This document shows, in pieces, positions 31,901-43,900 of a stretch of DNA of 64,000 bases. A program made the translations under genes and the position numbers. This stretch comes from Antennarius striatus (Eukaryota > Chordata > Actinopteri > Lophiiformes > Antennariidae), in contig NC_090795.1 in the NCBI RefSeq assembly GCF_040054535.1, positions 3,385,501 through 3,449,500 on the forward strand, written 5' to 3'. The notes under the pieces were generated by a model that saw nothing but the letters and a program-made list of their open reading frames with translations, searched no databases and had not been told where the DNA came from. The number at the start of each line of letters is the position of its first letter. Positions within the stretch are counted from its first letter, which is position 1.

Positions 31901-34900
31901 CCAGCACAGATCATACGCCGACCAGAGCTCCAAAGAATGCGGCTACCAGCGAAGGTAAAAGGCATCTGGTGCTCATTAACCAAATTCCCCTCGTTTCTTC
32001 TCCCCCCCCACCCTCCCAAAAACCTCTTCTTGGGCTGCCTATTTTTGGGAGAGAAACCTGCGTGTTCCATGGGATAACCCTAAATTGAAAACAAACACAA
32101 CGGCTCCCATCAGAACCCCAGAAAAAAAAACCCAAAGGCATTTCTTTTGGGGCTTTTGTTTGAAAAGAAGTAGAAGAAGATGAAGAAAAAAAACAAACGC
32201 TTCTCATTGTGGAAGAATGCTTATCTAAACTGTGGTGGTATCAGGCTCAAAGTGTTGCCAGGGAGGGAGGAACACGCTCTCCGGAAGGGGGGGCAGGCGG
32301 AGGGATTTCGCTGGAGAAGGTGTGGGGAGTGAAACGGCCATCAGACGTCGGCGTTCCTCCTTTCAAACCCCCTCGACTGCAGAAAGGAGCGCTCCTGCGA
32401 TGGTTCAAAAATACTTTTTGCAGCTGACAGATGCCTTTTACAGCCTCCTGTCAGCGGTCGTCTCAAACACCAATCCGTCCGCTAACGTTTTTCAAAAGCG
32501 GGACTTTCTTTTATTTTGAAGGAGCAGAACAAACTCTCCCATAACTTTAAAGCTCTGCAATTCCAGTCGCCCGGATCCCCCGTTGTCTCGTAAAAACCAT
32601 TTGAGCTTGTGAAAAACATTTGTAAATACATAAAAAATGTCAGACCGCATTGCCTGGAAGAAACTGTTATTTCACTCACTTGTTTATTGTTGAAATAGAT
32701 GTGCTTTTAGAGGGGAAATACCAGATAAAAACCTATTTCCATTTGACAACTGATCCCTCTGGTTGGGGGAGTCAGGCAGTAAAAACAAAATCTCCGAAAT
32801 CCAGTGAAGTAATCACTGACTCATCGATTTCGATCACAACTTTTTTCCAGTCCCTCTCTCCTTTCCCGATTGTGGTCACCCATCTCCCGATGACTCGCCC
32901 CGTTCCTCCCTCGCACTGTCATCACCGATGTCAAATTTGCTCTGGCGTGACGAACGTAGTATTCTGGTGGTTCGTGGTTCGGAGCCGCCCGCGAACAAAC
33001 AAAAGCGTGTGTTTATATAGCCGTCAGTCAGAACCGAGAGGTCAAGGTGCTCCTCGCATCACGAGACGACCGATGCGCGTCTGGCGGATGCGTGTGGATT
33101 GGTTTATTTTAAGCGAGGTCAACTCTGGGGATAACTGTTGCTCACTGGGAATGCTGACTCACTCCGATCCGTCCATTAAGGAGCTACTGGAAGTCCAACT
33201 GGGGGTATTTTGGGGAGTCTGGTAATGCCTCCTCGAAGAAAGACCCATACAGATCGAGAAACAGCAGCTACTACGGAAGCACCGGCGGCTTGACGGCCAT
33301 ATTTTGCCTCCCGTGTTACGACAGAAGTTGTTTTTTTTCTCCGTGCTAAGTGGGAGTAATTGCACGGTCTGGAACCGCCACGACCACAAGTAAATCCCTC
33401 CTCCCCTTCTTGAAAAGACACACACATGCACACCAACGCTGACAAACTCGCTCACAGTCGGTCACCTCGTCCTTCGATCCGCTAAACTAATCAGGAAGTG
33501 GCCTGTCCTGTTTTCCCAACATGCATTGGGAGGTTTTCTTGTTCGGGCGATGACATCCTGAGGGAATGTCGACGCTGCATTATTAGATGATTAGCTCGCT
33601 CAAGTAAATAAAGCTCTGACGCTTGACTGTAGTAATGACATGGTGTCTAAAACCGACTCAGAGAAGTAGACAAGAGAGACGAGACTATCATAGTCTCGTC
33701 TTCAAGTAACCAGAACTGTTTTGACTCAATATTTCTACACCAAATCAATCCAAAAGATGTACTAACCATCGTAAAACTTTCACAGAGTTGCTTCTAAGTG
33801 ACTAAATCCTAAAACTGGATTTATTTTCCGACCCTAATATTGCAGTGCAGATTGGAAAATAGGTCATTGCCCGTCTCGTTTCACCGGCTCAACATGCAGC
33901 GCCACAAAAAAGCCGGCACTGAAAGCTTCTCCTCCTGAAGACAAACCGAGACAGGCATTCGTCTGGTAACTTTCTGCAACATGTCTCTGTTTTCATTTAT
34001 TGTCTTGACAGGCTTGTGGTGGCCTGACCCAGTTGGGTTGCTTATTAGCTGCAGACTGAAAGGCACAGCCCCGGACTTTAAATCCTTCCTGTGGGATGGA
34101 GCTGAGTATCTCCCAGCAGGGGTCATGCTGTGACCCCCTTTTCTGGGCCTCAAGGGTTTTGCTTTGGCACCACTCAAACTCAGGGTACCTTAGGAATGCG
34201 GCTCAGACATGGCAGGCGCTCAACCGACAACACCCCGACATGTTCGGCCTGCGTGTTGTAACTCTTAAAGACCATTTCTGATACTCATATATCAGCTGTG
34301 GCCCGTGCCAAGTTTCAGCCACTGATGTAACCCAGACTCAGAAGAGGCGGCGATCACGTCAAAGCAGACATGCTTGTGGGTCAGACCTTCACCTCTCTCT
34401 CCTGGCACCAGGAAGGCACTGGGAAGCAAGGAACGGTGAGAACAATGAACATGCTGACTTCCTTACCATAGGACCAAAGATATAGTGGTGATAGGGTAAG
34501 AGAGCCAAGAGAGGTGGTAGTAAGTAGTAAAAGAAGTAATTGTTTTTCAAAAGAACCCTTTAAAAGGTCGATAAGGGTCTTGGGTGTGGTGCGAAGTGCA
34601 CATGATCTCAGAAAGAGGTCTTTATCCTCACAATGCTCAGCTTAGATGTTTGCAACCTATAACCATGAGCTTTAGAAAACAGCAGCAGTTAGCATTTAGC
34701 TCAAAGAAAATAAACAGGAAATGTCTGATTGGAAAAATAAAGGTCAAGCAGCACTGCCAGGTAACCGGGAAGATAAACAGACTGGGGGAGATCTACAGAT
34801 GCAAAAAGAAAAATTTTCGGTTTTTATAGGAAAACTGAAGAAGATGAATATTATATGATTATTTTTAATGTAGAAAACAACAGTTCAGACGGTGCAATCC

Positions 34901-37900
34901 AAAGTGAATGACATCATGTATGATTCTGTTTGATACGACAGTCTTAACCAAGCGTGAGACTTTTATTGTGAAGTTTCAAAAATTGAATTGAATGTGTGCA
35001 AGCAAGCAGGTAAAAACACACTTTTAGTTTCTATACTGTTGACGTCTATATTTTATTGAGGGACTTGTCCTTTCTTGGTTGAAGACATCCTTCTTATACG
35101 TTACTGGTATTTTTCACATCACATTCATTTTAATGGACACTATTGTTGAAGTTACTGTTGGATTTACTGCTGTCCACACCCACGCGGTCTCTCCAGTCAT
35201 TCTGGACGATAAAATCTAATGGGTTAAACAGTGATGCAATGACAGATGTTAATATACCACAGTAGTATTGATCGGTCTTGGCTCAGCCCCTACAGAACAC
35301 TCCTGTCTCCCAGAGGAAATGAATCCCCGAGCGCCGACGGCCCGTTGACTCGTGTTTACCCGGGAGAATGTCTCGTGTTTCTCTGTTGATTTTTGCTGTG
35401 CCAAATGCGAAAGAGGCGTTTGGGTGTTCCGTCGCCGTGGGGACATTCTCTCTGCTGGGAGGAGACTCAAGCCGTTGTCCTCCACTTGTGCTGTGAACGT
35501 AGCTCTTATCATTCGTCAGTAGTCATTATCCTGGTATATATTTTAAGCCAAACAGCTCCGGGTTGAACCGCAAGCTGGTGTGACAAATTTATCTTTTGAA
35601 AGACTTGAAACTCAATGCTGCATTTGTTCTGCTGCTCTACAGCTGTGATGGAAGTTCTCACACAGACAGAGATCTCTGTTTGGATGAAGAAGCATCTGTT
35701 TTTTTGGGGGGGTGGGGGACGGGAATGGAGGTGGTTAATTCTCTTATGGGATTATAAGGCTAGTTTGTGGATTGTTCTCAATTTATGATTGGAAATCCAC
35801 AGCTTGGAGAGGTTTTTGCTGGAAATACTGATGGAAGAACTGGTTTTGACGGCAGCCTTAAGTTATTTTAATGCTCTTTCAACACGCTGATCGCAAACAC
35901 AACGAGAAATATCCACGCTTTGCTTCTAATACTCACTGGAAATTGTCTGTGTAAAGAGACGACACAGCGAGGCGAAGAATGCCAAAGCTATTCTCCCCAG
36001 ATTTTCTCCATCAGCTGTCCTCGCTCCTCCCCCTTCCTTTCCGCCGCTCCTGGAGCCAGGAAATCTGAGAAAAGAGAGAGCACAGAACAAGGCGGTGAAC
36101 AGAAAAAAATAAAACAAGTGAAAGCAGTTTAGTGAAGAAGAAGAAGAAGAAGGAGGAGGAGGAGGAGGAAGAGGAGGAGGAGGGGAAGCCAAGGGAAGGC
36201 AGCTCAGTGAGCTCCATCTCGTAACTCTTCTCTGATTACTGCTCTGTCTTCTCATTCAACATTGGCGGGGAGGAAGCGACGACCTTGTTGTTCTGAGTTT
36301 CTCTTCAACGGGGGTCACATTTTTCGGTTCGACTACCGGAGCATATGTTTGACAGGAGTTGGGAAGGAAGCCACCTGGCTGAGGAGTTTGCTTCCTGTAA
36401 GGTTTTTTTTTTTTGGCAATAACTAATGTTTTTACTGATACACCTGGGTTTTTTTTGGCGTTTTATGTGGTCACATGACTACCACTTCCTCTACTCTTCT
36501 TCTCCTTATGCGGTTTGTTTCATTACATAAGTCGTGAAGTGTCATCTGAGGCCTGGAGCTGCGACGAGGGGTGGAAATCTAGTCGGTTCTTGTATGAATC
36601 AGTTCAACTTTAAACAACCCAAACATCTAAATCAAATCGGTTCACGGTTACGTGTACACACGGCTCGAAGGAAAAACAAAAATCACAAAAGTTTGACGTC
36701 ACCTTTGGTGGATGGAGCAAACATTTATTTTGGATGTCAGACCTTCTGCCTTTTTGGCTCCGATTGCAGGTGTAAGCCTGATCCAGGAACATCAAATTTG
36801 TCAGGCCCTTGATAGCGATCACAGACGCTGGACATTTCAACAGCTCAGCCGTTAATGTGAAATTACAACATGAATGAAAACTGGAACTCTTCCTGAAAGT
36901 GCCCAAACAAAAATATTCTGCTCGCCCGTCAGTGTTAAACGAATATATCTGACAGCTGACCCGCCAACGGTCCGTCGAGGCTTTGGATGTGATGTCACGG
37001 TACACACCATTGCGGTTTGATTGAGTGGCAGTATTACCGTTCAGCTTAAATGCGATAAAAACACATTGGAAACGGGGAAGGGCTTTTTGTTCCATTGGCA
37101 AACTGATTCAACAAGAATGTAGAGCCATCTTTTTTTTTTTTTTTTTTTACTGCAAGTCACCGAAACAACCACGATCTGGGCACAAAGACGTGGATATGCA
37201 TTGAGCGAATACTCAAAAACGTTATCGAATTTCTGAAGAGGTTCATTATAACAACATTATAACAACATTCTCAGCTTAATAAAGTTGTTAGTGTTTGCGT
37301 ACCTCTGTTTTTTTTTGCTACGATGTAAGGGTAACTTTAGTCTCCTGGTTTCGTATTTTCCCCTACTTGAGTTGCCCCCATGTTGCAGGATGTTTTGCTG
37401 CTCCGTCTAAGGGGGGGGTATGTCCCGCTGGGAAAACAACGTCAGTGTGTGCCGTCTATTTTTACATTCATGAACTCTTCCTGGTTGGATAGTTTACGGT
37501 CGAATCATTTCCTGCACCTGTGTCACATGGTTTCCACTATAGCCCCACCCCCTGATTATGAGCAGGTCCTGTTTATTCAATAGAGTCCAAATGGAAGAGG
37601 AGATATGAGCATCTTGACTCCCTAGTTAATACTTGACCACTTTTCCAAAAGCCACGTATCTTTCATACAGTCTTGACAGAAAAGTGGTTTATCAGACAGA
37701 CAAACCACAAGAACATTATGAACCACTCCAAAATACCAGTGAGGACACTGGATTCCAGTATGGATAAACAAACCACCTGCTGGGTGTAGAGACACGCATG
37801 TGACTCATGTTTGTGTCACGTTTTTGTACCTTTTCCAAGTATTTTCCTCTCACTTTCTCGACCGTCTGAGACAAAATAACATCTTGCCGGAGTTAGAGTG

Positions 37901-40900
37901 ATCACACCCCCCCCCTTTTTTTTTCTTTTTTTTATTCGTCAGGAGTTTATAACCACAAACGTTCCAGCACTTCCCTTGTTCTGTTTCTTTAACCACATGA
38001 GATCATTACATTTGCTCCTCATCATAACCGAATCAACCGTTTGGGCCAGCGCTGGCTTTTCCATTCCTGTCAGATGTGAAGTTCCTCCCCGGGTGCCGTG
38101 TGAAGCACACGCTACCCTCCTCAGTTCGTTCGACATGACCGTCACTCCAGGTCCTGACCCTCCTCTCGCACCCGAGTTGCCAAAAAGCATTAGCTGTACA
38201 GAAAGGCATTTCGTAAACATGTCTCACGCTCAGTCGTTCCATCCCTAACAACCTGAAGAAACTGACATCATGTTGAATTTCAGTGATTTGCCAAAAAGCC
38301 GGAGCAGCTCTTCACAGCGCAGTTGCTTTTGATCCGAGCTGTCGTCTCTTTTCACGAAACAAAAAAAAAAGTGGTGTTTTGATGAATAGTTGCAGAAAAT
38401 GTTCATTTTTTTGAAAAGAATGCCTTTGAGTCGATCACGCCTTTGAGATATCTGAGCGTCTGCTGTCCTCCTCAGCAGAGGATTTATAAAGTGACGCGGG
38501 CAGAGCGTGGAGGTGGTTGTGTTTTTTCTGAACTGACAGAAGGTCTTTAAGAGGCACAAAACTCCCTTGAGAGAAGAAGTCATGTCATGGACAGGGTAGA
38601 AGGAGGGGGGGGGGCTGTTATAGTTCTTGGCGCATGTATGGTCGAATCTGTTGCCGCAGGAGCTTCAGAAATGAATCTCAACTGTGAGAATAGTCCAGAA
38701 GTGGTGGAGTTTGTGGGGGTTGTGTTGGCGCTTCGGAGTCTGTTTCCTGTCCGAGTGTGGACGTTTTTTAAGGAACTCTCTGGCTCTATTGTCTTTCAGG
38801 TCGTCCAGTGACGTAAGACCTTCCTGTACTGAAGGCTTTGCTGATAGCCCAGCCGCCACAGTGTATGCTAAAACCAACTTCCATGTATTCAATAAAACCT
38901 TAGATAGGCAGATTTTCTCTGGGATTTTGCCCTTTAAAACACTGAATCAACTTTTTAACACTTCCTTTTTATTAATACGCCACTCGTGGTTTGTACTGGT
39001 CTGCAGTTGATTCCCTGGCTTATAAATAGAAGAATGAGCATCTCTGATTCCTTCAGATGCAGAACACCACACTGTTCATTGGCAGGGAACCTTTCAGGGG
39101 GCAGGAACATGTCCTGGAGCTAATGGCATTCAGATAATGGATTGGTCTGTTCTGCCAGATGCAGCAGTAATAATCCCACTAGGTCCAGACAGGGTCTTAG
39201 CAGAGCTTCACAGCACTGCAAGGTCCTGAAAAGAATCCCCATAGCTTTAGTTTATGGCCTGACTGCGTCAAAGTCTGGCTTGACCCTCCTGGTGCACTTG
39301 TCTCCGTCTCTGGTAAAGTCTGCAGGTTCTTTTGCCAATTTATCTTCCCTCTTTCCTTTCCTCTTGCCCCTATTTTCTCTCAGAGGCCCTTAAATGACTC
39401 CCTGAAATCTGTTTTTGTGCGATACTTTTTTTTTTTAGTATCTTTTTTTTTTTAACCAAGTTCATCAGGTTTTTGTCATTAAGGCGACATCGCTCAGTAC
39501 ACGCAGCTGTGCCTCTTCATCGAACAAGCGTCTTGTCTTTTCACCGATCATTTCCAATTGATTTACATTAAACTTTGGGTTTCAAGGCACGATCCAGATG
39601 TGTTCTCACATGGATGGCTAAATGGGAACCTGCTGTGGCAATGCTGTGCATCAGCATAGATTCGGGTATTAGTGGCAAATAATTTCGGCCAAGTATGCCT
39701 CTCTGTGGCTGTACGCACATTCACAGCGCATGACTTTCAGTTTTTGGTTGTTCTTTGTCAAGGGTAGAGACCAGATGTTCTACTGTTTTGCCTTTGATTT
39801 CCCAAAAGCCGTTCAACAGCTGCATAGTATTTGTCCTGGTAATGATACAGCGATAGAAAACTCGACACCCCTGGCCGACTTATCGTAGACTTTCATGAAA
39901 ATGTATCCAACATGCATCACATCTTTAGGACTCTTTCAACTCTGGTTTGCGAAGCATGAAGCCCATCCTTTTATTTTGAAATTGCAGGAGCCTTAACAGT
40001 CCCAACTTAAAGGCTGCTCAGTATGGTTAAAAGATCCACAGTAAATCTGATTATTGATGAATATTGATAGTCGTGGAGCAGGCTAAGGCTGAGGTGGCGA
40101 GAATGAACATCTAGCCATTGGAAGGTTTTGGGTTTCGTCTCCAATTCTGGCAGTCTACAAGTCAAAGCATCCTTAAGCAAGATACCAAACCTGGACAATC
40201 ATGGAAAGGAAAAAGCTTTTTTGTTATAAAACCTGTTCCAAGATTCTTTGTAGATGGAAAAAAAAAATCCCCTATGGCAACCAAGACAAGCCAAAGGACC
40301 TTTCTTTCTAGGGTTAGGGTTTTTGAGCATTAGTCTTCAATGTTTTTAGAAGGTTGATGTGTGTGAGTCCAGATTTAGACTTTCTCCAGTGTGATAACAT
40401 ACTTTCTGCACCAGATAAATTATGTTTATTCTCATTTGAGCTCAGTAATATGATTCACCTGCATATTTCTGTCATCCTTTTTATGTCTTAGCTCCACAGC
40501 TCTTTCTTTTGACTGTGTGGATCTGGCTTTGAAAACATGTGTTTGTGTTACTATAGAGTTAGATTGGCAAGTCTAATGGCTTCAACTTTATGTCCTCAGA
40601 AGCTCTATTGTCTGACAGTATGGGAAAATTTGGATGACAGATGCACTAGGGAAAGGTTGGCCGACTGCAAACAGTTCTCACTGTGTGTACAGCCTCAATG
40701 GTTAATGATGATTGGATAATCTGAGCTTCATTATACCTGGATGACCTGACAAAGCCCCAGGCGCTATCCAACATCCACAAAGAAGCTGTAAGGCTGTCTT
40801 CTTTTAACTCCCCCCACCATCTGTGCCGAGGAAGCGCAGAGGAGAGGGGGCGTATGTAGTCTAATTAGTGCACCGTGTTGCTGTTGGCGCTCTCTTCTGG

Positions 40901-43900
40901 TCAGCGACACATGTAATTATGCAATTTCAGAATCTGCTTCTTATTCAGCGGTAGTTGATTTTGTCTCCGGCATGCAGAATCCATCATGTTAACTTGGACT
41001 TGGACAATAAAGACCAAAAAAAAAAAAGCCTCATCCATCAAAACTAATGAGTCACGAAATGCATCTCAGTCACGGCTGTAAATGGATCTGTGGAAAATCT
41101 GATCTTTTCCTGGATGTTGTGATTTTTTTTTTTTTTTGTCGTAAGACCAGTGCCTGAAGCGGAGCGAGAAAGAGGAGCCAGTACCCTAATTAAGCAGTTT
41201 CATGATCCCATGTGTCACGGGTATATTTGTATGTATTTGGTGCTGCTGTGGCCCAGGAAACAGAGCGGTCATCCTGCAGTCTGCAACTCACATTGCATAT
41301 TGCATTGTGGGAAATGTAGTAGTTTTTTTTGTGTCAAAGCATACTTATTTATTTTTAGCCTTAAGTTTGACACATGTGGTTTAGAACCTCAGGGGTGGTT
41401 CTGTAAGCTCACTAGGACGCTCTACCTGATAAATCAGTAGTAGCAGTGGTAGCAACGAGCACCAGATTCAGTAAGCCAATATCATTGATGTTATTTTTTT
41501 AACATCTTTTTATAAATAACTAGAGCAGTTGCTGAAAATAACCTGATTTCCAGTTGTTTTCGTAGCTCCGTGTTGCGGGGTGTGTGGCTCCAGGCCTGTT
41601 GGATGAAAAGATATTAACTCAGGAATCCAGCAATATTTGCTGCGTCCCTGAATAAACATCAGCCCCCCCCCCATCCTCATTATTGTCATGACATATTTGG
41701 ACAGATGTGTGAAATTCGAAATAGATGAGGTGTGTATTATGACCCCGGACCATTAAATCCTTTGTACAAAAGCTAAAGACAACAATTCAATGTAAGTCAG
41801 ACGACCTAAAGGAAATACTCCTGCCTATTCAATGTTAAACTAATCGCAGGCAGACCACCCGGAAAAATGATGCATCAAACCATCGAAAGAAGCCTTTTGC
41901 ATCCCACAAGAACGGTTAAAACCCAGCGTCTTCTCGCGAGCTGACTCCACCGAGTTTGATTAACATGCAGCACACATGTCGTTTTGCTCAGAATTTGATG
42001 CGCGTGAGAATTTTAAGGCACACCAGGGTGTTTTTAAAGTAGCTGCGAATTGGTGGCCACGTTCCTGCGGAGACCGGTTCTGCGGATGTCATCAAGCCCG
42101 GACCGAGCCAAGATCTGGGATACAGATTTTTGCGGGACAGTCGTAAGGGCGGTGTCGCCGTCCAGCTTTCTTTCCCTGCACAAAAAAGCCATTTGTCACG
42201 AGGACGGTGACATATACTGCCTCCAGCCAGCTGACAGGCGTCCCTGAATGATCCATTAATCACCATGTGCAACGTGCATGACTGGGACGAGAGAATGGGA
42301 ATCATGAGTAAGTAGCACTCAACACGTTAAGATTGATATTGGCAAGAATTGCAAACACAGTTTTTAATAAATTCAAGTACGGCATGAAATAAAGAGCGCG
42401 AGGACGTCAAGTAGGAGATTACTAATAACTCATATTTCAGTCTGTTACACATAAACTACTTGACGGATTTTAATGAAACTAAGTTGAAGCGTTGGACTCT
42501 AAGTCAGGAAGAACCCGTTGAATTTTGAGTGTGAATCCAGACGAAGATTCAAGTGCGTTTTTTTGTCTTTTTGTGAACCCATGAATGAAGTGCTTTAAAC
42601 TACTCGACGGATTTGAATTTATTGGAAGTGGGGCACATTTTTTTGTGAACATTGCGAACGAGGGTCGTGTGGAAGAAAGCATCCGAAGGAGTGGATCCAT
42701 CTTTTTCTTTCACTTCCATTAACATTGCTGGAGTGCAGATGGTGCACATGTCTTGCTGGAATTCAGATCGGGTTTTAATTTAATTAAAAGTTGGGCCTTG
42801 GGTGAGGCATATTGTCTGCGGTCCTTGTAGTTGTTATTGCGTTCACCACATTTTTAACACTAATTTTGACCAAAATTGATGTGGTATTTCCCTCAAGTTA
42901 CTGTGTTCCCATAAAAGTTTCTTGGAAATTTGCTTGCATAGTTTAAAGTGTCAAGTGGTGTATATAAAGCTGATACATCTATAATTTATTCTTGAATAAT
43001 AACCTTATCTCTACAACATTCGCAACACATTTTGCCAAACATTTTTATGAAAGCAACTCTGTGGATTAGAGAATAAATGTGTATTTATACCAGACGCTCC
43101 CTTATCTCCATAACCTGGTCTCAAACAAAAAAGAATTCTATTTATTTTAAGCCGTGATATCATCTCATAGTTTGACATCTGTAAGTGACATCATGCTAAA
43201 GGAGTTGCGTTCAGCGATGATTATCAATCCCTATGAACTCCCTGAGATCAGACAAGATGAATTTCAGGGGTGGTGAGGGGGGTGCAGATAGCATCGGAGA
43301 AGAGCACTCAGTGTCCCGGGGCAACGGTCCGACCTCGGGAAACAACATCTGATGCCCCGGCTTATGGGGTGAAAGGCTCACGGTGACGGGATCCAGCCAG
43401 CGCCTCTCGTAGCTGCACCTTCGGTGCACATCCGTCAAGGGGGGGCCTCCAGGTTTACACAAGGATGGCGGTTCATCGTCAGCCCAAAACTCCTCGGATG
43501 GTCGCTCGGAAGCCACGGAGATGATCTGATGAAGAAGTCATGTGACCGCTGCCCTGAGGCCGACAAGATCAACCCGACGTGAAAGCTAGACTTTTTGCCC
43601 TATTTTATTGGCTTCTCCCTTTCCCCACAAATAACTGGAAATTTTAAAATGACCTTATGAAATTGTCACCATAGATCCAGTGGAAATTATTAGAGTAAAT
43701 GGATTTCAGTGAGAAAAAAAACCCCAACAGAGGTAAACATGAAATACTCCCATGGTGATTAATCATCAAGAGGGAGAAATGGATCACAGCCCTGGAAGGG
43801 AGACCAGTGACCGGTGGATACAATACAGTCATGACACGTGTGTGTTTTAAATGGAACACAACGTCATTCACTACTGGAAGAGGAACTCTACTAAATCTGT

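Noticed and set aside
32650-33225. 191-codon open frame on the plus strand in fbxl7 intron 2
   Set aside because: It begins at a non-ATG codon, has low-complexity and mixed composition, and resembles no known protein.
36610-37101. 163-codon open frame on the minus strand in fbxl7 intron 2
   Set aside because: The sequence resembles no family, has no splice or promoter context, and frames of this length are expected by chance in a window of this size.
40305-40322. CTAGGGTTAGGGTTTT as an interstitial telomere repeat
   Set aside because: Only two units are present, well within chance.
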